From the NCBI GenBank assembly GCA_022385755.1, contig MU278354.1, forward strand, positions 450,805 through 514,804: DNA of 64,000 bases, in the 5' to 3' direction. A program made the position numbers and the translations under genes. Position 1 is the first letter of the stretch; each line of letters starts with the position of its first letter. This document shows, piece by piece, positions 34,648 through 46,455 of the stretch. The stretch is from Trametopsis cervina. Taxonomy: Eukaryota; Basidiomycota; Agaricomycetes; Polyporales; Irpicaceae. The notes below the pieces were generated by a model. The model did no database searches. It was not told the DNA's origin and was given only the letters and a program-made list of their open reading frames with translations.

Positions 34648-34999
34648 TTCTCAGTGAGAGGATCTGGCCAATACAGCCGCAGAGGTAGAACAAGAAATGG
34701 GGGGAGGAGGTGGACGAGGTGGTGGAAGGTGCAGGCTGCGAGCCTTGGCTTCTCATGTTTGGTCTCGTTACCGCCCGGGACACGTGCTCATAGCGCCGTC
34801 AATGACACCCGAGTGTTGTGCAAATGTTCCCCCAACCACCGTCAGTCACATTCTCGAGACTGTACATATCTGTTCGCGCAAATATCTAGCGAATTCTGCG
34901 TATTGCAACCAGAGCACTAAGTCGGCGCGACACGCAGTAAAGACCTCGGGCTGACGCGCAGTGTGACTCCCAGAATTGCTCTAGAAGGTACAACCAACC
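34648..34999. promoter_or_regulatory. shared divergent promoter region, VAC8 (-) / CCA1 (+)
   Basis: 352 bp between the two start codons. No TATA box is evident. The VAC8-proximal part is a purine-rich GGGGGAGGAGG tract on the plus strand. Confidence 0.45.
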
Positions 35000-37191
35000 A
35001 TGAGGATCCTCCATCGACTGCTTGCCAAATTCCACCGCATTCCTCCACTCACGTTACACGCCAGAAAATTTCATCGTACATCTCCTCCGGCCAAGATGGA
35101 CGTGTCTCTCACAGACGTTGAGGATAGGATTTGTACTCTTCTTGACGGCTGTACAAAATGGATGAAAAAGGAGCACGGCCATGATACCTCTTGCAGGATC
35201 GCTGGTGGTTGGGTTCGAGACAAGGTCAATATTAACTCCCTGTGGGTGGTCGGCGTTTTCTTAGTAACGGGTTCGCTGAGCTGTCCCTGTACATGTCACA
35301 GCTGCTGGGTTTACAGAGTAATGACATCGATATTGCCCTTGTGAACATGATGGGCCTGGCTTTTGCTGAACATTTTCAGACTTACTGCAATTCTCTGGAC
35401 GGAGTCCCGATAGAGAAGATAGCCAAGGTTGAGAAAAATCCTGATCGTTCCAAGCATCTTGAAACAGCAAAGGCCAAAGTACTAGATGTTGAACTTGATT
35501 TTGTCAATCTCAGGAGTGAAGAGTATGCGGAAGATAGTCGTATTCCTACCCAAGTGGTCAGTTCCTCTGTTAGCCCCTTAAGGCGGTCCCCTCAAATTCG
35601 CTACGCAGGATTTTGGTACGCCGCTGCAAGATGCCCTGCGAAGAGACATCACCATCAACGCACTCTTCTATAACGTCCACACTCGTCAGGTCGAGGATCA
35701 CACCGGCAAGGTATACCACCCTTCTGCAGCGTAACCCACCGTATGCTAAGGTCGGCCACTCAGGGACTCACTGATCTAAAAGAAGGTATTGTGAGGACGC
35801 CATTACCTCCACGGGACACGTTCCTGGATGATCCATTGCGCGTACTTCGCTGCATCAGATTTGCCAGTCGATTTGGCTTTTCTATGGTGCCAGAGCTGCA
35901 GGCGGCAGCGAAGGAAGAGGAAATACAAGTGAGCTGGTTGAATTGTCGCATTCCGTCACGTCATTAACTCGTACAAGCTCGCGTTGAGAACTAAGATTAG
36001 CCGTGAGCGCGTAGGTCAAGAGTTGGATAAGATGATGAAAGGTCGGTTCATTCGGATATTCATATCATCACGCGCTCGAACCAATTTCGTTCTGTTGAAT
36101 CCAGGCAACAATCCCCTTCTTTCTGTGAAGTTAATCAACGAACTTTGCCTCTGGTCATCAATCTTCGACGTACCCGCCGCGATCGCCTCCAATTTCTCTT
36201 CTCCTCCTGGCCCTCCAGCCCAAAGTCTTGCGGCAGCTTCTATTCTTGAACGTATTGTCCGACCAGTTGCTACTCACGCTAAGATACCACCTATACATCA
36301 CACTCTGCTGTCGGCCTTCACCCACGATTCTTCTACTCCTCCGAGACTTTTCCTAGCTTGTGCCCTCACACCCTACCGACATGTAACATATAACGATGCA
36401 AAGGGGAAGACCCACCCTGCCTCCGAAGCTGCTTTACGAGACGCCGTCAAGCTTGGCATGCAGAACCACTATCTCGACGGAATCCCGGCGTTATTCTCGT
36501 CAGCTGATCTACTCCAAAATCCCTCAGTCGGCGGGGACAAAGAACGCATTCGGATAGGTAGGATGAGCTGTGCCGTTTATCCTTGTATGTACTGATCAGG
36601 CTTCATACACAGGCCTTCTGCTGCGCGAGAAGAATGTTCATAATCCAAACACGGGTTCCTTTTGGGCTACATCTCTCCTTTTCTCACTGATACAGGAGCT
36701 CGTGCCTGCGTGGAACAATGTAACAGCTCAGCTGGATGGTAAGTTCCTCGGGAAATATCTTTTCTAACAATACTCAGTTCCTCTCGGCAGATAAAGTAGC
36801 CGCCGATCGAATCAAAGCCTACAATGCGTTTGTTTCTCGAGTAGAGGAGCTGGGATTGCACGAGGCAGTTGATGCACGACCGTTACTCCCTGTACGTTCA
36901 ATAATCCTAGAGATGACTGCGCTAATCATTCTACAGGGAAACGACGTCATTCAGGTGTTGGGGACTAAGAAGTCCGGCCCATGGATGACAAGAGTGTTGT
37001 CAGAAATTGTTGAGTGGCAATTAGGGCACCCGGATGGTTCCAAGGAGGAATGCGAAATTTGGCTGAGGGACGAACATACAGCTGGGAGGATATCCTTGGA
37101 CACTCCATCTGACACCCGCGCTGCCCCTGCTAAGAGAAGCAAAGGCGACGGTCGGAATGGGACCCCCAAGCGATCCAAGACAGATAGCTAA
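35000..37191 (+). CDS. CCA1: tRNA nucleotidyltransferase (CCA-adding enzyme)
   Basis: Nine exons: 35000-35224, 35302-35556, 35609-35710, 35764-35928, 35978-36041, 36105-36557, 36613-36738, 36791-36891, 36937-37191; 581 aa. Class II nucleotidyltransferase motifs are seen: RIAGGWVRDK (motif A), SNDIDIAL with the metal-binding DxD, RRDITINALFYN (B), DPLRVLRCIRFASRFGF (C/D). It adds CCA to tRNA 3' ends in nucleus/cytosol and mitochondria. The N-terminus (MRILHRLLAKFHRIPP) is basic and amphipathic like a mitochondrial presequence, and a second in-frame ATG (35096, Met33) precedes the conserved region, so two isoforms are plausible as in yeast. The C-terminus has a basic KRSK/KRSKTDS end that may be nuclear-localising. 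Confidence 0.95.
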
Positions 37192-37513
37192 GAACGACAT
37201 GCTGGACTTTTGCACATCCCCTGCCCCTTCTGAATCTTCACATTTGGCTCACGCTCATTGCAAAAATGTAGCCATCGATCACCAAGCAGACAGCGTATTT
37301 CAGAAGTAGCCTATTCGTATTGGAAGACATTCAAGGTATATTACATACAAAGACCTCCGAGTCATAGTAGATATAGAAATACAAAGGATGAAAAGAGAGG
37401 AAACCGAAGTAGAACACAGAGCATAGCAGACAGGAGCGAAACACACGATTCTAGAGTGGAACATTGGTAAGAGAGAGCGGCGAGGCGTAAGCGCGGAACA
37501 AATGGTGTGGAAG
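37192..37513. other. intergenic, convergent 3' flanks of CCA1 and HMG-box gene 2
   Basis: 322 bp. Nothing beyond expected 3' UTR sequence was recognised. Confidence 0.55.
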
Positions 37514-38895
37514 TTAGACTTCATAGTCTAGGTTCAGGTATTCGTTCATGATATCCTCGGGAGAAGGCACGGGGAACTCTGCCTCCGCGCTGAATAAGTC
37601 GTCGGTGTGATTAGGGACCATAAACGGTGTCTCCCAAGGGTAAGGGTTGGCGAAGGAAGCAATCTGCGGCTGTGTGTGAAGACTGGGATAGGAGGAGGGA
37701 GGCGAGAGGGATAAAGGTGATGAAGGAGAGAAGTACTCGTGAGGCTGCAGCAGCGACAACCGGGCGGCGTCGGGACCCCATCCACCATAAGCTGGCTCCA
37801 TCTCAGGGATCGCAAGGGTTGGTAGAGATGAGATAGCCTATGTCGATGATCAGCACAAGATGCGGCGGAGACTTTGCACTTCTGGAGGATCTCACCTGGT
37901 CATCGCTGTCCGACAAGCTCAGCGGGGGGATATCCTCAGTGGGAACATACCCAGTAGGTGCTTCGTTTGGAGAGCATAGCAATTTAGGGGATGCCATGGT
38001 TTCCTCTTTGACTGTAGGCGAGGCCGGCTCAGGTGCGGGGGAGCGTTGAGTGGCACCGCGCTTACTAGACAGCTTCTTCGTCTTCGAGGTGGTAGAAGCA
38101 TTGCGGCGACGAGAGGTGGCGGCATAGGGAGAGCGTGTAGACCCACGAGAGCTTGGAATACGCTCGTGCTTGGGCTCCTTCTTGATAGGTGAAGTGTCAG
38201 CTTCATCGTCAATCCTGTTTGCGAATTCCTCGAGATCCTTGCCCTCTACACCCTTGTACAATAGATCTGCGAGTTTCTTGCAGCGTCGCTGCTCGAAGCT
38301 GGCGTCATGCTTGACCTTCTTCTTGCTAGTCTTGTTTCGATAGACAGGCGAATACTTGTAACCAGGATAGAGCTTGGAGTGGCGTTCTTTCTCCTCTGCA
38401 GCGAGCTCCTTGAAGGGTTGCTTCTCGTCCTCAGTCAACGACGTCCTCCATAGATGACCAGCAATGCGACTGATCTTGCGATGGTCGCGTTCCACAGTGG
38501 TCTTGGTTTTCTCTTGGGACCAATACCAGGACCGGTAAAAGAGGAAGGCATTCGGTGGGCGGGGGATGTGGCCTTCCTTGCGCTTACGAGAATGCGAAGA
38601 ACGTGGCACGAAAATATCCGAGTCAATGTCGTCGTCGACAGACAGTGTGGAAGGGGGGGTATAGACAGCGGAGGCAGTATCGGGAGTGGCACCACGCGAC
38701 GAGGCAGCGTTCGCTTCGGGATCAGACAAGCTGAGCAGCGCCAAGTCGTAATATTCAAACTCTACAAACAACGCTCAGCGATGGACCCACAGAGACAAAG
38801 GTAGAGTAAACACACGAACCAGGATCAACTGGGGGCGGGCGATTCGAGAGTCGCCGGGAACGACGAACAGTGGACACATTACGAAAGACAGGCAT
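37514..38895 (-). CDS. HMG-box (MATA-HMG type) transcription factor 2
   Basis: Three exons: 38820-38895, 37896-38761, 37514-37837; 421 aa. A short basic N-terminus (MPVFRNVSTVRRSRRLSNR) precedes an acidic/Ser region and then the HMG box at about 90-165: HIPRPPNAFLFYRSWYW, ISRIAGHLWRTSLTEDEKQ, and a PFKELAAEEKERHSKLYPGY tail. KTSKKKVKHDASFEQRRCKK is a basic extension. Downstream is Ser/Lys-rich, and the C-terminus is Pro/Tyr/Phe-rich with an acidic end (SPEDIMNEYLNLDYEV) that could activate transcription. The box is of the same subtype as the gene at 5029-6363 but only moderately similar, so these are old paralogues rather than a recent duplicate. Confidence 0.88.
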
Positions 38896-40088
38896 TGCAG
38901 CGATGAATATAATTGATGAGTGGCAAATGGGGATTGAAGAGTGCGAGAGCTCGAAGAGTTCAGAGACCTGGGGTGCTCTCTGGGTCCCTTCGAGCTCTGA
39001 CCTTTTCAACCATTGTGGTAAGAGAGGCTCGGGAGTACCCACCGTCAGTCCTTCCCTCTCGATCAGCCTCATGTCGTACATGAGGGCTCGACCGACGTGG
39101 ATTGATTTCATTTCCCTCGGAGTTCAGCTTCGGCATCTGTACAAGTAATTATTTCTGTGGGCAAAGACTTGTGGCACGTCAGCAGAAATATACCAACTTG
39201 CTCTTATTTGTCAGGATGTAAACGGTCTGAAAGCTGAGAGAATGTGTCCCCAATAACGGCTTTGACGGAAGTAGACAAAGCTGTTTTTGTTTATTTATTG
39301 GGCGACAAAGCCATCTCGATATCGAAATTGTTCAGGTTTATTTCGTCGTGGAGTTGCACAACACATCCTGCCGCCACTCTGACAATACATAGCGACCCTG
39401 GATGATATGACAGACTAGGAATCACCGCTAGTGCTCTGCCTATCCCAACCCAACGCCCGAGGCACGGCGTAATTTCTTGACTCTGCACCCATCTATTCGC
39501 CTCGAAGGCCCAAGGCTCCGGAATCCCACATCCAGCATTCGCCGCTTCCAGGTACTCGTCAGCTTGTCAAACCTCTTTTTTGTATCACATGAGTCGGGAT
39601 CACACCTGAGCACTCCGTTCCGGTCTCGCTATCGCCCTTCATCCTGCACTTCTGCGCGTCCAAGTGCCACTCGTATGCGCAGCAAAGACGTACGGTCAAA
39701 GAGCTTGTCACCCCATTACAATGCCTACTATGAGCTGTCGTGAAATTGCTTTAATATGTTTAAGCCGGCGGTCGGCTGCCCCCACAGATGTATTTGAGGG
39801 AGCAACAAACTGTATCCTAAGCTAAATCTCGCTTCTGAGAACAACACGGCGGCATCATAACGACGCCACGGGTATTACACACAGCAGTGGGTCTGCATGT
39901 TACTCCTGCACGATTTCTCGGCTGTGTACAAAGCCACTTTGTTTGCGATGCATCTGAGAAGTCGTCCACAATGCACGATTCACACGGCTCATGGGCAATC
40001 CCAGCGCGTGTTCAATAGCTAGCTTGTGTGCCACTCTGAGATCGCTATATCGATTGTCCTGATGACATCTACCAGAAATCGCATAAAA
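38896..40088. other. intergenic upstream of HMG-box gene 2
   Basis: About 1.2 kb covering the promoter of HMG-box gene 2 and the 3' flank of ROK1. No protein-like frame, tRNA or repeat was recognised. Confidence 0.5.
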
Positions 40089-42245
40089 TCAGTTCAGCCC
40101 TGTCCCGCTGTCATCATCGCTTCTGTTCCGTACTGGGCCCTGAGTTGCCTCTTTTCTCCTCTTGGAGCCCGCGATCATATCCCTATTGCGCGAATCAGAT
40201 TTCGAACACGCCTTGGAGCATTGGCCAGACATATCACTGACCTCTTTTTGATTGCGTCGGCACGACCTATGCGACGGGCACTATTGACAGTGTCTGCACG
40301 CTTGATCTTGCCCATTTCTCGCCGTTTGAGCTTGGAAGGTTTGGGTAGCTTCAACATCCATTCCGGTACTGTTGAGCCCGACTGCAGAATTACGTTTGCG
40401 ATCCTAATTTTCAGACGAGTGGCACATTGAGCGCTTGCTTTGACCCTGTGATAGTGAAATGAAACCCACGTTTTCAGGAAGGGCGCATCCTCGTTCGTGA
40501 AGTATGTCACGGCCTTTCCTTCCCTTCCTGCACGGCCCGTTCGACCTGTCGAGGCAGGTCAGAAAAAGGAGCCGTCAGCGCGAGGGGCAACATTACCTAT
40601 TCTGTGCACATAGCTCTGTACACTCTGCGGGAAGTCGTAGTTCACCACCTCTCTGACCCCCTTAAAGTCCATGCCTCTCGCCATAACTTCGGTGCACACC
40701 ATCACCCAACTCTCCCCTTTCCGCATCCGGCTGATTGTATCCTCCCGCTCCTTCTTGGTCATGCCTGCATGAAGACAATCGACGTTCGGTATCCCGGAGA
40801 GCACAAGTTCCTCAGCAAGTGAAGAGGCACGGGGCTGTGAAGAGACGAAGACTAATAACGGTGGATTATACGGCTGAGAGAGATGTTGAATAAGTGTGGG
40901 AAGTTTGGAAGAGTCGTCCGCAACATATGTGAGTGACTGCGCAATAAGCGGGAGGGGCGTATCCCTGATTTGTGATGAGATATACCGGTGGTACACGAAT
41001 GAAACCTGAGGTCACACTCACTTTAGCCCTACAACAACACGTATCGGATCTCGCAACATACTCATAGCAATCTTCTCAGCATTTGCAGGCAGAGTAGCGC
41101 TGAATACGGCCTTCTGAACTTCTGAATGTGTGCACGCAGCAATTACTTCCTGTATTTGATCCAAAAACTCAGGGTCAAGCATGCGGTCCGCTTCGTCAAG
41201 TATGATATGGCGAACACTGGATCAAGAGGATGTCAGCTGATTACCTGCAGTGGGACGAGATACGGCACATACTTATCCAGCTCCAGATTGCCCTCTTGTA
41301 CAGCAGCGACCATTCGTAGCGGTGTGCTGATGATGATGTCTGGAAGCATGCATTTCAATACCATTCAGACGCAAAAGACCGTCCGTGTACTTACCAACCT
41401 TATCCCTCACATTCTTGTCAGCCAAAGTACTTGCTGTAGCTTTGCTGAATAAGACTATCCTCCATTTCCTCCCTTGTGCCAGTTTGAGGCACTCATTATG
41501 TATCTGATGGGCCAATTCACGGGTCGGGGCAAGGATAAGTGCTCGAACGCCGGAGCCAGTATCCAGTCCAGAAGACTTCGCAGCGGGGACTTTGAGAAGC
41601 GACATAACAGGAAGGAGATATGACAATGTTTTTCCTGTGCCTGTAGGCGATATGGCTGCCAGGTCGCGTTTCTAAAGGGCAAACTAGGTGACCAATACAT
41701 GTGCACGCTTATACATGACGTACCTCCAAAAGAATGGGAACACCGTGGGCTTGTATTCCAGTCGGATGATCGTATCCGCTCTCGGCCAAGTTAGAGAACA
41801 GCTGGGGTGGGAGGTCATACCGCGCTCGCAAATCCTCGAAAGACTCGACCGGGTCAGGGACTTCGCGGCCCTTAGCCGTCACACGCTGCTTGGGTAGCGT
41901 TGAGCTGGACGCTCGTTTCGTATCCTCTTCCTCCTTGTCGTCCTCATTCACTCTGCTCTTCTTTTTTCTCTTCTCCTGACTCTCCTCCTGGTCCAGCACA
42001 CCTTTCCGCTTCACAGAGCCTTCGGCATACTTGAAAAAATCCAGCTCCGCAGGCAACCCATCCTCCTCCGCAGAAGTTGCGATAGTTTTGGTCTTGCGGG
42101 AAAACTTTGTTTTCTACAACTTGCAACGATGAGCCAAATGCAGAACGTGCTATGACATACGTACATCAAACAGCTCTACATCACTTCGGAACCTCTTCTT
42201 ATCGAACACTGCCCCTCCTCTGGATAAAAGCCGAAACGCCTCCAT
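40089..42245 (-). CDS. ROK1: DEAD-box RNA helicase Rok1 (DDX52-like)
   Basis: Nine exons: 42165-42245, 41724-42113, 41395-41671, 41273-41339, 41022-41216, 40597-40964, 40470-40545, 40242-40403, 40089-40182; 569 aa. In order: Q-motif region GYDHPTGIQAHGVPILLE, motif I SPTGTGKT, Ia APTRELAHQI, Ib STPLR, DEAD box LDEADRMLD, SAT as FSATLP, IV LLVFVSS, V ARGMDFKGV and VI HRIGRTGRAGREG. The basic tail ends GRADAIKKRDMIAGSKRRKE. Rok1 is a nucleolar helicase releasing snR30 during 18S rRNA processing. The N-terminus (MEAFRLLSRGGAVFDKKRF) is also Rok1-like. The last intron (40183-40241) is open in frame across its donor but the spliced tail fits the family better. Confidence 0.95.
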
Positions 42246-42341
42246 GAAGTTCAGCGGATGAGGGTATAAAGCGGAGAAGGGGACGTAGGAATGGGCATGT
42301 GAGGCAGTATCATCAGAGGTTTGAAACCATACGTATTTATG

Positions 42342-42424
42342 GGCGCTATAGTGTAGTGGTTATCACTCAGGATTTTGATTTGTATCATCTTCCTGGAACC
42401 CAGGTTCGAACCCTGGTAGCGCCT
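42342..42424 (+). tRNA. tRNA-Gln(UUG), intron-containing, copy 1
   Basis: GGCGCTA pairs with TAGCGCC as acceptor stem. The anticodon stem is CAGGA/TCCTG, the loop has TTG at positions 34-36, and the T-arm is CCAGGTTCGAACCCTGG. An 11-nt intron (42379-42389) follows position 37. A second copy lies at 47231-47309 on the other strand. Confidence 0.93.
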
Positions 42425-42612
42425 TCAATGCGGCAAAGGTCCCTTTTTTGAGGTAGAATCGCATGCGATACAAACTAACGCTACGTTACCGTAAGAGTGC
42501 GGCAGTATGTAATTTGAGAACGGGAACTTTACGCATCACTATACTGTAATGGAATATGCCATCTCATCTCGACGTGAACTTATACATGTGGGAAACTATA
42601 TATAACTTTGCC

Positions 42613-43807
42613 TTACATGAGTTTGGATTGTTCGAGGACACGTCGTTCCAAGACTTTACGATCGTATCCTCGAATACATTCCGGTAACGAATCCCACCAG
42701 TCGTTGTCGTCGTTCCCATCCCACGTATTGAGTGCTGTGTACATTTCCCACTACTCAGGATACCAACCTCCCATTTCCCAATCGATAATCCCCGTTATCC
42801 GTACTTGGCCATCAGAAGCAGGAGTCACCATAATATTACGAGGATGAAGATCCGCATGCGTGAGCACTACACGATAATTGTCCCGAAGCATTTTGCACGC
42901 AACCACCGGCGATAGCTGGTAGACAATGATGGGAAAGTATAAGACACGAGAAAATTGTGAGATTGGGCGACATCGCGGATGTCCAGTCAACTGACGTGTG
43001 TCGTGAGGCGGAGTTCCTTGCAGATGTGAGGAGCTCATAAGGTTCCGAGGGGTATCGACGGATGATGAGGAAGGCTTCGCAGTTCTGAGATCATCGTGTT
43101 GAGTTTGCCATAGACAGCGCTTTTCTGCTCTTGTGATAGCGACGGCCACTCTTTCTCTAGAGTCGCGCTGGGAACGAAGCTGCTGAAGACATACATGATC
43201 GGCCCAACGGCCAACAGACCAAGCGAGCGGGGCACAGGTATAGACGTGTAAAGGGTGATGTAATCAAGCAGACTAAGCTCTTAGGAAAGTGATCAAAGAA
43301 TGTTGACATCTGGTCTGTCAAATCGTCCTCGACCGTTGCACCAGGAGCGGCATAATTGTGGATATGGAGGGCCACTTCACCATCACTAGAAGAAGTCGAC
43401 TGTTTCCTGAAGTTCTTTGCTACATGACTCAGCTGCTCGTGCGATTGTTAAACTTCTATTGTGTTTGTTGTAGCTACTGTCACCTACCCAAGTAGCGACA
43501 CCGTCCAACCTGGTGGTCGAATCACCATTGACACTTATTTGAAACGGGGTTTCATATGACAAACATTGACTCACAACACAACTATGTCTGATATACTTTC
43601 CAACGATGTCTAGTAGGTGCTCTTTGAGCACAACGTCAGAAGACCTGGATGCTACGGTTGTCAGAGGTGGCGTAAAGTTCGCATTCTGTAATGCATACGA
43701 CCCGTGGTCTGGTCGTTCTCCCCATCAAAGTCAGGAATAACTCTGCTTCTTGTTTTCTTTTTCAATTTGGTGGTAACGTCCGGGGAGTGTGCACGTTTGC
43801 GAGACAT
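42613..43807 (-). pseudogene. decayed APH/choline-kinase-fold phosphotransferase
   Basis: Minus strand. Clear family blocks are present: VTHADLHPRN-like LTHADLHPRNIMV (catalytic loop), ITGIIDWEMGGWYPE (Mg2+-binding Asp) and, upstream, IPVPRSLGLLAVG and FSSFVPSATLEKEWPSLSQ. The coding frame is broken. A TAG interrupts the conserved WYPE-x-WE motif where Tyr is expected, although WEMYTALNTW and LPECIRGYDRK continue in the same frame. A TGA follows HPSIPLGTL, another TGA follows LTTHVS, and the frame shifts before MLRDNYRVVLTH. An intron could explain the last two but not the TAG or the first TGA. The N-terminal part (ATG at 43807) is not confidently alignable. The fungal family is large and of mostly unknown substrate. 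No restored reading is offered. Confidence 0.7.
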
Positions 43808-44087
43808 GTCAACGATGCAATGAAAGCACGAACATAGCGCCGACTTCACGGCCATCTCCCAAAGGAGACGCTACACGTCCCAACGGTAGAAACCAACTCA
43901 GACACGCGACTACCTGTTCAAATGGCAATGGACAGTCCAAACCAATCTCGACTGTATACAATAAGGTCAGACTGCACTTTTCTCTCTCTATCAAATGAAC
44001 CGTAGCTTGTGGCTGGATAAGTACAAGTCGACGAAGCACATAATCGCTACTACATTAGCATGTCGCCATTACTATCCTTGTACAGGT

Positions 44088-44891
44088 TCAGTAGTGCTCG
44101 CAGTAATGTGGCATATTGTCCCATGACTGAGCTTGTGCATAGGCTACCCCGGCCACTCTGATACGTTCCTCGTGCATATCCTTCAACGTTAGCGGATTGG
44201 CGGCGAGTTCCGGGTTGACTGTCATGTCGAAATGTTCAGTATCTAACACTGTTATTTCTTTGATCGTGTTGATATCAATGTACTTGACTGAACACCCTAC
44301 AGCAGTGTTGGTGTGGTCCATGATGGGTTCTACGAGGAGATATCCTCCAAAAGTACGTGCCTGCTGGCTCTGCAAGGATATCATTCAGTGCTATGGCCCC
44401 GAGAAGCGATAGGATTACCAATTACCTGCTTTTGAACATGTTTATCAAGCGTAATGACCTGGTAATAGGGGCCCATCTTGCTCCAATAAAACAGATCGAA
44501 ATAAGGCTGATTGGGTGTCACCACATTATTGGGCACTTGCTTGCCCACAGTATCCATATACTGTCTGTAGCCCGGATAGACAACCTTGATCTGCAGGAAA
44601 CATGATCGCTTCTGCACCACTCCAGGCCGCGTCCAATCGAGTTGGACGTCACATCCGGTGTGCGGCTCCTCCGTTTTGCTATTGTGTATACGCTAGAAAC
44701 TGGTTAGAAGCGGGCATGCATGATAGGTATTTACAACGGACTGCTGCTATTGGTTGCCCTCCTTTGTTCTGAATAGTGGCTACGAAGGCTGTGGTGAATG
44801 GTTCTTCAAAATACCCCTGACGCCCTATGCATGCTTCTATCCCTGCGGCTGTAGCGTCTTCCAACACTTGGCTGATAGAAGCGGCCTGCAT
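44088..44891 (-). CDS. hypothetical protein, orphan, 232 aa
   Basis: Three exons, 44742-44891, 44426-44692 and 44088-44369, giving 232 aa with all junctions in frame. I do not recognise the family. There is no signal peptide or membrane segment. The sequence has balanced, globular-looking composition with many aromatic residues: GCDVQLDWTRPGVVQKRS, FFLQ-type strand CFLQIKVVYPGYRQYMD, YFDLFYWSKMGPYYQV and a C-terminal SWDNMPHYCEHY. The first donor (GTCCGT) is weak; the second intron (GTAATT...TTGCAG) is ordinary. It lies between the phosphotransferase pseudogene and DPH4, inside the segment bounded by two tRNA-Gln genes. It may be lineage-specific or acquired, but nothing in the sequence proves either. 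Confidence 0.6.
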
Positions 44892-46455
44892 TGTTCCACA
44901 GTGTCGTTGGTGATGGGTTAAGGCGGTAACGAAGGAGGATGGACACACGCGGTTGGGAAGGGCGATGAGTGCTGGATACAAGAGGCTCACCAGTTCTGTG
45001 CATTTTATACCTTTGGATCTCAGGCCGGACAAGCAAAGCCACCAACTAACAGGGACAAAAGTAGCCTGCGGCAAATTGCTAACTCCGCCCAGGTGCCTCG
45101 CAATGTCAACGCAGGCCCAGTGTTTTAAGGAATGGAATGGAGGGACGCCAATCTTGACACACCATCGGGCAGCATTCCAGGATCCATCTGAGGGGACTAT
45201 GTGTTGAGTACAGACGCAGAAAGTAAAAAGTAGAAATTCATACCGTATACTGACCTCGAAAGGGTTAGAACCGCTGGTGAACCTCCCGCCAAAACTACTA
45301 TCAAAGCGTCGTCCGGACGATACCTTGATACACTGGCTTGTCTATTGAAGATTCCGAGTTTAAACGCTGATACCTCTCAGGAACAAAAAACTGCGAGTGG
45401 TCCAGAGTGACAGAATGGTTGACAGGCGATCATGTCAGGTTTCGGAAAGGCCAGTTGGGCTACAGTAACGTCTCCCTACGTGCGATTGAATTCTCGGATA
45501 GAGGACACTGCGAATATTCGAACAATACAGGACTTACCACTTCCCAATTTTCAGGTCCGGGTTGCCCTACTTGCGGCAGTACCCTACAGCACACTATAAG
45601 CACGGGCCCACTTCTGCCTTGTTACATTGCGGCCCAGACGCACCTTGCCGTCCCTTAAACCCTTATACCACATCTCTATCAAGGACACGCCCCAGAACCG
45701 CATGCTGCATGGACTCAATGTGAGCCTGATACCCGCACCATTCCAGCGGCTGATAATGTAATTAGTGATTTGCCCGCGGTTTGACTGGCTTGTACTGTGA
45801 GGTTGTAGCGTTTGGAAGACCCTACTGGCCGTCAATATAGACGGAACCCAGTAAGTCCCGGCACAAGAGTGCGGGTGCTCGCGCGCGATGAAGTCGTCCC
45901 ATTTCTGACCGCCGTCCCCGAGAAACCGACGGCTGGCCTTTGAAGTATGGGCTGTATCGCACGGAGCCGACGTGGTAACAACAGAAGGCGCGGACGAAGC
46001 GACGATTGGTGAGTTTTTATTCTGTGACGGATCAAGTGTCGAAGACAGTAGAATTGTTGTGAACAGTTTGCATATACATCGTAGGATCGGGAACGCAGTT
46101 CTTTGACCTGTTAGAACGACACTTGGTCGCCGGTAGATAGAGGCAAGATTCCGAGACAGGTACGAGTGTAGATGAGTAGGCGCATATGCACGCTGGAGAA
46201 GAAACACGGGAGTAAATCATATGAAACAGGCAGTGGAACATAGCTCTGTCATGCCGAGGTGTCTGCGCAGCCGTCTCGTCTTACAACGTCCGTCTGGTTC
46301 ATTCTCATTCGTTCGTAGCACGGCTGATGATGACTCGTCGAGTGTGTACAATAGCACGCAGCCAACCCATTGTCGCGTATCGCCCAGCCCAAATATGCCT
46401 GGTGAACCTCACGTCAGCGTATTGAGTGCATCGCGGCGATGCTAGCAACGTACCT
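44892..46455. other. intergenic, no confident gene
   Basis: About 1.56 kb. A 207-codon open frame on the minus strand (45584-46207) has no ATG and no recognisable domain. It could contain an exon of an unmodelled gene, but I cannot support one. Confidence 0.4.

Noticed and set aside
45584..46207. 207-codon open frame on the minus strand between the orphan gene and DPH4
   Set aside because: It begins at GTG, contains no recognisable domain and cannot be joined to an ATG by credible splice sites.
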